This document shows, piece after piece, positions 1-11,600 of a DNA stretch of 64,000 bases (the stretch's first letter is position 1; every line of letters starts with the position of its first letter). A program made the translations under genes and the position numbers. The notes under the pieces are model-generated. The model was given only the letters and a program-made list of their open reading frames with translations, did no database searches and had not been told where the DNA came from. This DNA is from Closterium sp. NIES-65 (Eukaryota > Streptophyta > Zygnematophyceae > Desmidiales > Closteriaceae): contig CANXME010000035.1 of NCBI GenBank assembly GCA_948144175.1, forward strand, positions 62,001 through 126,000, read 5' to 3'.

Positions 1-3000
1 GGCGCCTGGCGGAGACTGTAGACTGGCCGCCGGAGGCTCCACTGGGTACCAGGAGGAAACGACCCAGTGAAGCCAGGAGGGCGGCGCAGCCAGATCTCCT
101 CGTGCAGGCTGCCCTGCAAGAAAGCTGTGCTGAAGTCAAGAAAGTGAAGCTCATAGTCACGCTGAGCAGCAACGTGCAGTAGCCCCCGAAGAGTGGTCAT
201 CTTCGGGGTGGGGGAGAAGGTCTGAAAGAAGTCTACTCCCTCTCGCTGACTGAAGCCTCGAGCAACGTAATGAGCCTTGAAGACAGGCGGAGAACCCGGC
301 GGCCGCTTCACTCTGAAAATCCACATGCCACTGACGATGTTCGCCCTAGGAGGGGGAACCTCGTCAACGTAAGTGCCAGTGGACTTCCAGGATGCCATCT
401 CTGCATCCATAGCTGACTGACACTGAGAGGAGTACTCAGCCGCGATCGCCTCAGCGTAAGAGCGCGGGGTCGGGATGTCTGGAGCATCCGGGTCTCCCTG
501 AGGGGCAATCAGCATGGACATGAGATGAGGAGCAGCGACTGCAAGACACTCAAGGTCCTCCTGTCTGTCCTCAAGGACGTCCGTGCCTAGAGCACACTCA
601 CCCCCGACGGACGGAGGACAGGCAGACTCAAACTCAGTAACAAGACTGGCAGCGTAGTCTAGATGACTGTGAGCAGCAAAGTCGATAAGCTCAGCAACTA
701 GGGCAGACGCAGCAGCAGACTCAAAGGAAGGGTCAGTGACAACAGTGGCCAGGAGACGCGTGACAGTAGGACTGTTAGCACAAAGAGAGTCAGACTCAGG
801 GTCAGCAAGGACAGGAAGAGAGGACTCAGGAGGTGACCGCAGAGGGACACGCTGTGGAGCAATGGAAGGACGCAGAGTCATAAAGTGTGTGCCAGGCACA
901 GGAGGGGGACGCTCACGCTGACCATGGCGACAAGTGCGAGTAGCACGAGCAGGTGACACAGGACGCGACACAGGCGACACAGGACGAGACTCAGGCTCAC
1001 AATGCTCTGTAAGACCGCCTGTCGGACCAGTGTAGGGAGAAGGACCAGGAAGTGGCAAGGCAGGTGGGAGCTGGGACTGCGACTGGACAGGCGGAGGACA
1101 CTCTAAGGAGGGAGGAGGACTAGGAGGAGGCGGCAGACCAAGAACCTGCTGAAGGAGCGGAACGAAGTACGGCCGCGGCCGTGAAGCGCCTCCAGAAACA
1201 GTAGAGACAGCACCAGAACCTCCAGTCGAACCAGCACCAGCAGCACCTCCAACAGCTCCAGAGCCTCCACCAGCACCGGCAGTACCTCCAGCAGCTCCAG
1301 AACCTCCAGCAGCACCTCCAGCCGCTCCAGGACCTCCAGCAGTACCAGCAGTACCTCCAAGACCTCCAGTAGCACCGCCAGCACCTCCAACAGCAGGGCC
1401 TCCAGCCGGCGGTACCTCAACGCTAGGAGCTCCACTCCTGAGGCTGCAGCGCCGAGCGTACCACTCACGTAGCCGCTGAGGGGAGGGAGGCTCTGGCTGC
1501 GGCACTGCACCTGCGAGGCCACCAGCCCCGACTCCAGTAGACTCCCCAGCTCCAGCAGCGCCACGACGGAGGCTGTAGCGCTGAGAGTACCACTCACGCA
1601 ACTGCTGTAAAGAGCCACCAGGCTCAGCACCCCTAGTCTCAGCACCCCCAGTCTCAGCACCCCCAGTCTCAGCACCTCCAGGCTCAGCACCCAAAGTCTC
1701 AGCACCCCCAGGCCCAGCACCCCCAGACTCCGCACCCCCAGGCTCAGCACCCCCAGTCTCAGTGCCCCCAGACCCAGCACCACCAAGCTCAGCACACTCA
1801 GTACCTCGCGCAGGACCAGAGTCAACCGCTACCTCGACAGGCTCGACCGGGTCTACCTGGGAAACACCTGAGGGAGCAGCACCCTGGGGAGGGAGGGGGT
1901 CTACCGACGGGACACCTGGGGTGAGGAAGAGCGGGGGGGGGGGGGGGAGCGGGGCAGTGCGGTAGGGGAAGAGACGGTAAAAGGGTACCGACTCGTCGAA
2001 GGTGACGTCCTGAGAGGCGAAGACACGGCGCGAGGTGGGGTGGTAAAACCGCCAGCCAGGCGCGTCAGGGACAAAGCCCAGGCTGACACAGGGAACCGCA
2101 CGGGAGGAGAGTTTGTCCGCGGACGTGTCGCGGACAAAGGCTCGACATCCCCAGACTCGGAACACCGACGCGTCGCCAACCTCCCCCGTCCAACGCAGGG
2201 TAGGCGAGGTCTCCGGAACGGAGACACGGGGCCAGAGGTTGAGCTGATGCGCGGCGTACTACACTGCAAACGGCCACAGGAAATGGGGGGCAGCCGCATG
2301 GATCATGGAGGTACGAGCGACCTCCATGACAGGACCAATGCGGCGCTCAGCAACCCCATTCTTCTACGGAGAGGCCGCGAGAGTGAACGTCTGGCGGATG
2401 CCGTGCTCCGCACAGTAGGCTGCCAAGAGGTCAGAGGAAAACTCGCCACCTCTGTCAGAGTGCAGACGTAGGACAAGAAAGTCCGACTGGAACCGCTGGC
2501 GGAGCTGGAGACGAGCAGCGCGGATCTAGGGGATCAAGACATCAGGGACCTCACTCTTGGTACGCAAGGGGAAGACCGTGGTGTAGCGCGTGTAGTCGTC
2601 GACGACCAGCAGAAAGTACCGCTCGTGGCCCTGTCCCCGGACGCGGGCGGGGCCCCACACGTCCAGGTGAAGAGTCTGCAGGGGAGTCTCTGTGGGAGGG
2701 AACGAGGAGGAGTGAGGAGCGGCACATTGCCGCCCCTCGACACAGGGAAGACAGGGAGGAGCAGGCGAGGATGATAGGGGAGGGAGAACTCTGGGAAGAC
2801 CAGAGACAAGGAACCTAGAGTGCATGCCGCGAAGGCGCTGCACGCACGGGTGACCAAGGCGGTGGTGCCAGAGGACAGTCCAGTGCGACAGGGAGCGACA
2901 CGAGCAGGGGGCCGACAGCTGACCTGACGCAGACGCGGACGCAGCTACCTGAGGGGACTCAGTGGTCAGGGTGTACAAGTCTGACCCCGGCTGCCGAGTT

Positions 3001-4786
3001 AAGGTAGCCAGGTGACGACCCGTCCGGGCACACGTGCAGTGCGTCACACGCTCGTAGGCCGGGGTGAACTGGTGAACACCCGCGTCCTAGAGCGCGGAAC
3101 CCGCCACCAAGTTCATAGAGAACGAGGGGAGGTAGAGGCCCGACAGCGTGCCAGACGGGACAGCAGGACAAGGGAGGGCAGTGGTGGAGGTCGCAAGGAC
3201 CGGACCCCCTGAGGGGTCAGCCAGGGAGACAGCAACCGGTCTAGGGAGCTGCTCTAGGGCAGTGCGGTCGCGAAAGAAACAGCGGGAAGCACCTGAGTCC
3301 AGTGTGAAGGTGTGAAGTGCCTCAGTAGGTGCGGTACCAGCAGACGCAGACGCACTAGCACCTAGGGCAGCAGCCTCACCAGGACCTGGAGCAGCAGACG
3401 CACTAGCACCTAGAGCTGCAGCCTCACCGGTCTCAATACCTGGGTCGGGCGATACACTCAGGTAACAGTCACCCTCAACACTAATAGTCAATGCATACAT
3501 AGCAGCAAGGATAGCATCATAATCAAGAGCAAAGATATCAATTCCCTTCTTAAGCAGATCAGCCCAGCGGGGCAGCTCAGAGGCGTCAGGGAACTGCTCG
3601 CGCCAGGCGTCGTCGAGGCGAAAGAAGCAGCGCTGTGCCGTGTGAAACCTCCCACACGTCTGGCCAGTGCGGTCACCTGTGCGGATGACGTACGGGCAAG
3701 TACCCCCACCCCCAGACCCCCCACGCTGAGAGTACCACTCACGGAACTGCTGGGGCAAGGGAGTCTCACCGGGACGCTGCTGCTGCTGCCTCTGGCCACC
3801 GCCGAACCCCCCCCGCTGTACCGCTCCACCGCGCCCGCCACCCGTTCCACCGCCGCCACTACTGCCACCACCACCCCCACCACCTCCACCATCGCCGCCT
3901 CCACCACCCCCTGTGCCGCCACCGACCCCCCCACCACCCGCGCCACTCCCACCTCCTCCACCACCCCCGCCCCCTCCACCCCCTCCACCGCCGCCGCCCC
4001 CGCGTCCACCTCCACCACCCCTGCCCCCCTTGCCCCTACCGCCCTTGCGCCTCCCACTAGGAGCAGACGCAGCCCTGACCCCCTCAGCTCCGAGGAAGTC
4101 GACAGCAGCAGCAGAGGCAATGGAGGGGAGGAGGGGGACGGGAGAGCACCCCTCAAAGAAGGGGGCGCGAGGGTCGCCACGAGAGGCACCTACAGCTACA
4201 ATGCTCTTCTCAGCTGCTAGGAGTTCCTTCTCGAGGAGGTCGACAGTGAGGTCAGCGGGGGAGAGAGCTAGAAAGTGGTCCCTGATTGTGCGAAGGGAGT
4301 CGGGGAGGCGCGTGACAAGGTGGTACAGTGTGAGGTACATTGGGGGGGGGTTCTTGGCGAGGAAGTTTGGGGGGAGTGCGGCACGGTAGCGGAGGTCACT
4401 GGTACGGAGGTGGGTGATGAGGTCAGCTACAGTGGTAAAGGCGGACATGTCGGGGAAGAGGTAGGACAGTGAGAGACGGCCTATAGCAGCAGTGGCAGGG
4501 GAGGAGTAGCGCGCGACTACTGCGTCGTACAGCTCCTTAGCGGTCTTATGCTGGCCAAAGTGCTCGCGAACGGCAGGTGGGCGTGAGCATCACGAGTCTG
4601 CCACTGGGAGCGAGCAGTACTGTCAGCAGTAGCGGGAGGTGCGGGAGCAGTGCCTGACGTGTGGTCGTACAGGGAGACATCGTCCTTGGCAGTGATCTGG
4701 AGGAACAGGTGGAGGTCATCAAGCCAGACATCGAACTTAATCGGGCGGCCCTCGGCGTCAAAGGTGAGAACAGTGGGACTGGCCAT
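1..4786 (-). pseudogene. E1 Gag-Pol polyprotein, decayed and 3'-truncated
   Basis: Gag starts at the ATG at 4784-4786. A frameshift lies near 4450-4560, and the next open stretch (4448-3090) holds the rest of Gag, a Gly-rich tract, the CX13CX3HX4C knuckle, and protease ending in a Gln-to-TAG stop at 3087-3089. Pre-integrase LWHHRLGHP and integrase MDVWG-type residues follow down to a Trp-to-TAG stop at 2526-2528. Further left are integrase remains, a degenerate GAEPGG-type linker (about 1600-1830) and RT sequence entering at the window edge. Homology to E6 identifies every block. Because the reading frame is interrupted several times, this is a dead copy. Confidence 0.9.
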
Positions 4787-5421
4787 AGTGGCAGGAGTAG
4801 GAGTAGCAGTAGTAGAATCAGTAGTAGGAACAGTAAGAGTAGTAGCAGTAGCAGTGGCAACAGTAGGTGCTGCAGGTGGGGCGGCGCGGCTCGGGCGGCG
4901 CGGCTCGGTCAGGGCGTCGCGGCTCGGGCGGCGCGGCTCGGGCAGGGAGGGCGGCGCGTCGGCGGGCCTAGTGACAGTGCGCGGCGGCGCCTAGGATGCA
5001 GCTGCGCGGGGGGCCGCTGCTGCGTTCGTGCGGGCGGCGGCGATCGTGCGGGCGGCGGGCTAGCACGGGCGGCGGCCTAAGGGGACGCGGCGGCTGCACG
5101 GGGCGGTCGACGAGCGGCTGACGGGCCGCGCTAAGGGCCGCGCGAGGCCATAGAGGTGGCGCGAGCAGCTAGCGGGCCGCGCACCTAAGAAACAGGCCGC
5201 CCGCGAGCGGCTAGCGGGCGACGCAACCTAAAAACGGGCCGCGCGCGCGGGCTTCTAGCGGCTGCACACGGGCAACTGAAGAGAAAACGAGGGCGCACGA
5301 GGGCGCACTAGGAGCGAGGCGCACGAGGGCGCTAGGAAGGACGGTGCACGAGGGCGCTTCGAGCGGAAACGGTGGGCCCTTAGGAACGGTCCTAGGTTCC
5401 TAACCTAGGCTCGTAATACCA
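4787..5421 (-). other. E1 untranslated leader with PBS
   Basis: This is a GC-rich leader between the 5' LTR and gag. It includes short degenerate repeats of the form ggctcgggcggcgcg near 4880-4950 and AGT/AGC triplet runs at about 4795-4865. The triplet runs mirror the ACT/GCT run just upstream of the E6 gag ATG. No convincing separate gene was seen. Confidence 0.7.
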
Positions 5422-5551
5422 TGTCAGAATGAGAGAAGTGAATGGACTAGACAACATTGCAGTACAAGTATGAAACCCTAAAAGTTGTGTACCCCCTATA
5501 GGCTAACCCACTATAGTCTACACAGCAATGACACATATATAGTGTTTGACA
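5422..5551 (-). repeat. E1 5' LTR (130 bp)
   Basis: The terminal inverted pairs TGTCA...TGACA bound the repeat. It carries AAACCCTAA and the CCCTATAGG...CCCACTATAG block shared by the other LTRs in the window. The PBS adjoins it at 5408-5421. Confidence 0.85.
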
Positions 5552-5898
5552 ACAGGGCGGCGCGACGGGTAGGGCAGAGCAGCGCACAGCCAGCAGAGTG
5601 GCGCGCGGTAAGGGTAGGGCAGCGCGAGGCTAGCAGGGCTGCGCAATGGGTGGGGTAGCGCGATAGGCAGGGTAGGGTGCTACGGGCAGGGTAACGCGCT
5701 ACGGGCAGCAAATCATACGGTGGGCAAAAAAAAAACCGGTCCTGGGACAGGACCTGCTCTAAAACCATGTCAGAATACTAAGCGAGAATGAAAGCATTGA
5801 ACAGAAATGTGGTACAAGTACTAATCCTTATTGGGCTGTACCCCATATGGGCTACCCCAGTACAGCCTACATAACACATACAACATAATAGTTTGACA
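5552..5898 (-). mobile_element. Copia fragment: leader plus 5' LTR
   Basis: A 131-bp LTR (5768-5898, TGTCAGAAT...TTTGACA) is followed leftward by a PBS-like GGTTTTAGAGCAGG stretch and about 200 bp of GC-rich leader. That leader ends abruptly at the E1 LTR. Either E1 inserted into an older related element, or recombination left an LTR-leader-LTR structure. The far end of E1 is outside the window, so the two cannot be separated. Confidence 0.75.
5768..5898 (-). repeat. Diverged copia LTR (131 bp)
   Basis: It has the TG...CA ends and the GGGCTACCCCAGTACAGCC block of the family. It has diverged from the E1 LTR and lost the AAACCCTAA box. Confidence 0.75.
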
Positions 5899-6307
5899 TA
5901 TAAAAATCCCGCTTGCTCTATTTTCTATTTAATATTATTTATCAGTGAGAAACATCATAACAGCGCGAATAAATTTGTACTGCTGTTGGTTTGTAATGCT
6001 TGCGAGTCGTTTCACAGCGCAGACATAAATTTCGCTCGTATGATTGGTTCCCAATGGCTGGGAGCGATTCGCTGCGACAACTGGGCAGTTTCAATGCGGT
6101 GACTTAACGGTTGATTGAGGGTAACCTCGAGGCCACAACGAAGGTGATTTTGGGTCGAGGTTACCGCAGGGTGTCCTATACTGAGCCCTTTCGATTACCC
6201 ACAGCGGGGTAACTTACAAGAAACATGGGGGTAGGAATTTTCGATCTCATATATATATATATATATATAGATGTGTGTATATATTTATACATTTTAATGT
6301 TTCTCCC
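5899..6307. other. AT-rich intergenic sequence with AT microsatellite
   Basis: No gene is supported here. Base composition drops sharply from the neighbouring elements. An (AT)n run lies at about 6247-6269. The stretch may include the old LTR of E4, but no matching second copy was recognised. Confidence 0.6.
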
Positions 6308-6439
6308 TGTGAGAATTGAGGAAAATGAAGAAGAGAGGGGTTCACTAGCAAACATTGGGATACATATAGCAAACCCTAAAAGGGTTGTACTCACTATAGA
6401 GTACCCCACAGCAGACTAGAGAAACATAATATTATGACA
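6308..6439 (-). repeat. E2 3' LTR (132 bp)
   Basis: It begins TGTGAGAATTGAGG on the plus strand and ends ATTATGACA. It pairs with 7927-8058, with only a few substitutions visible between the two. Confidence 0.92.
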
Positions 6440-7367
6440 CACCCCCATAGTCAAAGTGGGGTGTAATCAGCACAACAAGCAAAGCAGAACAAGCTCAGGG
6501 TGGATCACAATGTCACCACACATTCTGAGCACAAGTACAAGAAGTAACAGTTTAAAGTTCACAAATGTAAGCCATGCTAGAGGCTATCGCAGAGGGCAAG
6601 TGTGGAGGAGGAGGGACTATGAGAGGAGAGGAGGTAGTGGGCGGCAGCTGAAGCTGCTGGCACATGGCGCAACTGGAGCAACTGGCACACGGGCAACTGG
6701 AGCAACTGGCACACTGGCAACAGGAGCAACGGGCACACGGGCTACTGGAGTAACTGGCTCCGCGGCTAACTCTGAGCGGCAGGAGCAACAGACTCACGGG
6801 CGACTGGAGCAACAGGCTCACGGGCGACTGGCGCAACGGGCTCACGGGCGACTGGCGCAACGGTCTCACGGGCGACTGGAGCTGCGGGCTTCACGGCGGC
6901 CACCCCCTTCAACCTCCCCAAACTATCCCACCCCATTTCACACCCCCTACTGCACCCCTAGGTTCACTCACACCCCACCCCCTAGCACCACTCCGTCGAC
7001 TCCCACACACCCACCCCCCTCAGCGGCAGCTGCAGCAGTGGGAGACAGAGGAGGAGGAGGAGGAGCAGGGGAGACCACACACCCGCCACCCCCTACTCGC
7101 CACCCACAGACCCTAACACAGGGCAGGGCGGGACGGCGGGTAGGGAGGTTACGGGGGGGGGGGGCGACGTGCGGCCTCCCAGGGCGCCAAAACAGGCGGC
7201 AGAAGGGGCGGCGCTCGCCCCCCTCCCCCAGGTGGCCCCTGAGGGAGCCGCGACGGGCGACGGGAAAAGGGGGGGGGGGGCGGTGCACGTGCCCCCGGTG
7301 CGCCGCCACTGGCGACGAAGCATGGCCGGGGCGGGGCCGGGGCAGGGTCGAGGAAGGGCCGTAAGGG

Positions 7368-7830
7368 GCGGCGACGGGGCCGCAAGTGGCGGCGACGGGG
7401 CTGCTGGAGGCGGCGACGGGGCTGATAGGGGCGGCGACGGGGCCGCTAGGGTCGGCGACGGGGCCGCTGGCGGCGACGGGGCAGCTAGGGCCGGCGACGG
7501 GGCCGCTGGCGGCGGCGACGGGGCCGTTGGTGGCGGCGACGGGGCCGCTGGCGGCGGCGACGGGGCCGATAGGGGCGGCGACGGGGCCGCTATGGTCGGC
7601 GACGGGGCCGCTATGGTCGGCGACGGGGCCGCTGGCGGCGGCGACGGGGCCGATAGGGGCGGCGACGGGGCCGCGAATGGGCCGCGAGGGGCCTGAGAGG
7701 TCGGTGACGGGGCCGCTGGCGGCGGCAACGGGACCGCTAGGGGCGGCGACGGGCCGTGAAAGGGGCGGCGACGGGGCTGCGAAGGGGCCGCGAGGGGCCT
7801 GGAAGGGCGGCAACGGGGCCGCTAAGAGTA
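7368..7830 (-). repeat. E2 leader minisatellite
   Basis: This is a tandem array of about 15-24 bp units with core GGCGGCGACGGGGCCGCT, variants carrying AGGG, ATGG or GGCGG spacers. It lies just downstream of the PBS. The array stays open in several frames on both strands, which explains the long low-complexity ORFs there; none looks like a real protein. Confidence 0.85.
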
Positions 7831-7926
7831 GCGCGAGGGGCACGCCACGGGGCGTGAAGCACACAGAGTAGCAGCGGAAGTAGTTGGGTGGGCCCACAGG
7901 CCAGGAGCGTAGATGCTCTGATAGCA

Positions 7927-8058
7927 TGTGAGGATTGAGGAAAATGAAGAAGAGAGGGGTTCACTAGCAAACAATGGGATACATATAGCAAACCCTAAAA
8001 GGGTTGTACTCACTATAGAGTACCCCACTGCAGACTAGAGAAACATAATATTCTGACA
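7927..8058 (-). repeat. E2 5' LTR (132 bp)
   Basis: It is the partner of 6308-6439 and is followed by TSD CTCCC. It carries AAACCCTAA and the palindromic AACCCTAAAAGGGTT. Confidence 0.92.
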
Positions 8059-8273
8059 CTCCCCTTGAGCGGCTTTGCTTGCAACTGTCAAGGTTCGGTT
8101 TAGGTCACCATTCCGCTAAATCCAAAGGCCGTAGCATATGCTCGCACCAGTGAGAAGGTCGAAAAAGATGGTGTATAATGAAGTGTACGGTACGGGCTTG
8201 CTGACCTTATTTTATTCGAATTGCCTAATTGAACCATACCGAAACATAATCTAACCACATTTCACCATGTTTT
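8059..8273 (-). other. Probable 3' end remnant of old element E4
   Basis: On the minus strand this ends in GCCGCTCAAGGGGAG, which resembles a copia polypurine tract just before a 3' LTR. E2 is inserted exactly there and E3 at the other side. It is AT-richer than E2/E3 and has no intact frame. Assignment to E4 is inferred from position and orientation. Confidence 0.45.
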
Positions 8274-8404
8274 TGAGAAAATGAGAACGAGAATGAATGA
8301 TATATGAATGACCTGAGTACAAGTACTAACCCTAATTGGGTTGTACCCCTTATGGGCTACCCCACTATAGCCTACACAATAAGCACAAGCTATATGTTCT
8401 GACA
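8274..8404 (-). repeat. E3 3' LTR (131 bp)
   Basis: TGAGAAAATGAG...TTCTGACA on the plus strand, about 97% identical to 15689-15819. It contains the AACCCTAATTGGGTT palindrome. Confidence 0.93.
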
Positions 8405-8616
8405 CACCCCCATAGGCAAAGTGGGGGAGAACAAGGGGTCACAAGACCAGTCAAGCAAAGCAAAGCAAAGCAAGCTCAGGGTGGATCACAAAGTCACCAC
8501 ACATTCTGAGCACAAGTTCAAGGCCACAAGGCCAGTTCACATGCAGGAGTACATATATATATAAAGGACTAGACAAGCAAGAGCAGGTGTATATATATGC
8601 AACAGTACAAGCAAGG

Positions 8617-11600
8617 TCAAGAGGTGAGCAAGTGAGGCAAGACAGGCACAAGACCCAGCTGCGTGCAGAAGCGCTGATGATCACAAGGCGCAAGTGCCTT
8701 GGTGAAGACATGAGCAGTGTTGGCCTCAGAGGCCACGTACGCAAGCCGCAACTGACCACGCTGCTGTAGCTCACGAGCAAGGAAGTAGCGAAGAGCAATG
8801 TGCTTTGTTCTGTGCTCCAGTCTCTGCTCTCGACACAAGGCCAGCATGGCCTTGTTGTCTACGTACAGGACTGGAGGAGAACGAGGCGACTCTCCAAGGT
8901 CGGTCAGCAGGTAGGTGAGCCAGCGAAGCTCCTGTGCAGCCATGGCCCCGCCGTAGATCTCAGCCTCACAAGTGGAGCCGAGAACAGAAGACGAGCGAGT
9001 AGCTCGCCACGAAACAGAGCCGGAACCAAGGCTGAAGGTGTAACCCTGTGACGACCGCTGCGTAGCCTGGTCGTCACCCCAAGAAGCGTCCGCGTGCCCA
9101 GTGAGGACTACTGGACTCCGCCCTCCAAGCACTAGCCCCATGCCCGACGTACTGCACAAGTAGCGCAACACCCTCTTCGCTGCAGCCATGTGCTCTGGTC
9201 GGTGTCTCCCAGGAGCAACATAGCGTGCGAGAATGCTAAGAGGGTATGCAAGGTCAGGTCGTGTGCAGGTCATCAGGTACATGAGGCAGCCAACAAGCTC
9301 TGGATACGGGCCACTCGACTCTACGGACTCATCCGAAGGCAGAGCTGAGAGCGAGTGGCGAGTAGGCAGAGGAGTGGCCTGAGGCGAGGAGTACGTGAAG
9401 CCGAAGCGCTGAAGGACCTGCTGCACCATGTGTGACTGAGTCAGGGTAATGGTGCGGCATGCTCTGTCCCGAGTGATCTGCAAGCCAAGGTAGCTGCGCA
9501 GTTCACCCAGGTCAGTGCACGTGTGTCTCTTCTGCAGTTCAGACTTCACGTAGGCGAGTCCAGCAGTGTCAGCTGTGGCAAAGACCAAGTCGTCGACGTA
9601 CACGAGGATGTAGAACGGCGGCAGAGAAGTGTCGGTGCGCAGAAACAGCGACGGGTCGGCAGTAGAAGGAGCAAACCCAAGAGCCGCAAGCGTAGTCCTC
9701 AGTGTGTCGTGCCACTCACGTGGCGCCTGGCGGAGACCGTAGACTGGACGCTGGAGACTCCACTGGGTACCAGGAGGGAAAGACCCAGTGAAGCCAGGTG
9801 GGCGGCGCAGCCAGATCTCCTCGTGCAGGCTGCCCTGCAAGAAAGTTGTGCTGAAGTCGAGAGAGTGCAGCTCGTAGTCACGGTGAGCAGCAACGTGCAG
9901 CAGTACCCGAAGAGTGGTCATCTTCGGGGTGGGAGAGAAGGTCTGAAAGTAGTCAACTCCCTGCCGCTGACTGAAGCCACGAGCCACGTAACGCGCCTTG
10001 AAGACAAGCGGAGAGCCCGGCGGCCGTTTCACCCTGAAGATCCACATGCCACTGACGATGTTCGCCCCAGGAGGGGGAACGGCGTCAACGTAGGTGCCTG
10101 TGGACTTCTAGGAAGCCATCTCTGCATCCATAGCTGCCTGCCACTGAGAAGATTAGGGACCCTCTATCGCCTCCGCGTAAGAGCGCGGAGTCGGGATATC
10201 AAGTGCATCCGGGTCTCCCTCAGGGGTAAGCAGTACGGACACGAGATGAGGTTAAGCAGTGGCCAAGCACTGGAACTCCTCCTGCCTGTCCTCAAGGACG
10301 TCCGTGTCAAGGGCACACTCACCCCCGACGGACGGAGGACAGACAGACTCAGACTCAGCGACAAGACTAGCAGCGTAGTCTAGGCGACAGCGAGCAGCAA
10401 AGTCGACGAGCTCAGCAACTAGGGCAGACACAGCAGTGGACTCGAAAGAAGGGTCAGTGACGACAGTAGCCAGGAGACGCGTGACAGTAGGACTGGTAGC
10501 ACGAGGAGCAGTGGACGGACGCAGAGACATCCTGTGCGTCCCAGGGACTGGAGGAGGACAATGACGCGAACCACGACCACTAGCGCGAGCAGCACGGACA
10601 GGGGACGCAGGGCGAGACGCAGGCTCACGACGCTCAGTAAGACCTCCAGTAGGACCAGTGTAGGGAGACGGAGCAGGCAGTGGGGAGGCCGGCTGTAACT
10701 GTAACTGTGACGGGACTGGCTGTGGACACCCTAAAGAAGGAGGAGGACCAGTAGAAGGCGGAAGACCAAGAACCTGCTACAGGAGTGGAACGAAGTTCAA
10801 TCGAGGCCGAGCGGCGACGCCAGACACAGCAGGTACAGCACCAGAACCCCCAGTAGGAGCACCCGCTCCAGCTACACCTCCAGCAGCGCCAGAACCTCCA
10901 GCAGTACCAGGAGTACCCACAGCAGGACCGCCAGCAGTAGTCTCAGCTCCAACACCCTCAGCAGCACCAACTCCAGTCGAACCCGCAGGCCCAGCAGCTC
11001 CAGTACTCCCAGTACGAGCACCTCCGGGACCCGCGATAGTAGCACCCTTAGTAGCCGAAGAAACTCCAGCACCAGCAGCACGCCTCTAGCGCCGAGCAAA
11101 CCACTCGCGCAGCTCCCGTGGAGAGAGTGGCTCCCGCAGAGACGAAGCACCCGAAGAACCTCCAGGCGGAGCACCTCCAAGCTCAGCACCCCCAGGCTCA
11201 GCACACCTAGGCTCAGCACACCTAGGCTCAGCACCCCCAGGCTCAGCACCCCCAGGCTCAGCACCCCCAGGTGCAGCACCCCCAGACTCAGCACCCCCAG
11301 GCTCAGCACCCCTAGTCTCAGCACACCCAGGCTCAGCAACCCCAGGCTCAGCACCCCCAGGCGCAGCACCCCTAGGCTCAGCACCCCCAGGCTCAGCACC
11401 CCCAGTCGCAGTACCCCCAGGCTCAGCACCCCCAGGCTCAGCACCCCCAGTCTCAGCACCCCCAGACTCAGCACCCTCAGCAGCACCAGAGTCACCAGTG
11501 ACCTCGACACGCTCGACTGCGTCTACCTGGGACACACCTGAAGGGGACGGACCCTGAGGGGGGAGGGGGTCTACCGGAGGGGGACCTGGTACAAGGAAGA

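Larger units (their letters stand above)
1..5551 (-). mobile_element. E1: Ty1/copia LTR retrotransposon, truncated by window edge
   Basis: The element reads right to left: 5' LTR at 5422-5551, PBS at 5408-5421 (sense TGGTATTACGAGCC), GC-rich leader at 4787-5407, then gag-pol running off the left edge inside RT. The 3' LTR and target-site duplication are outside the window. The gag start (MASPTVL), the PBS and the QTCGR knuckle variant match intact E6, so E1 and E6 form one subfamily distinct from E3/E7/E10. The coding region is broken, so the element is non-functional by itself. Confidence 0.9.
6308..8058 (-). mobile_element. E2: short non-autonomous LTR element (1751 bp)
   Basis: Two 132-bp LTRs (6308-6439 and 7927-8058) flank 1487 bp. 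The exact 5-bp target-site duplication CTCCC is at 6303-6307 and 8059-8063. The PBS abuts the right LTR (7912-7926, sense TGCTATCAGAGCATC) and the polypurine/hairpin region abuts the left LTR, so transcription runs right to left. The interior has no gag, protease, integrase or RT homology. It holds a long minisatellite and a 3' block nearly identical to that of autonomous elements, so a copia helper probably supplies proteins in trans. Confidence 0.92.

Noticed and set aside
7169..7871. Long open frames on both strands in E2 (and similar ones at 19638-20813, 45783-46619, 47233-47580)
   Set aside because: They are products of GC-rich tandem repeats without stops; composition is purely repeat-driven and no domain is visible.
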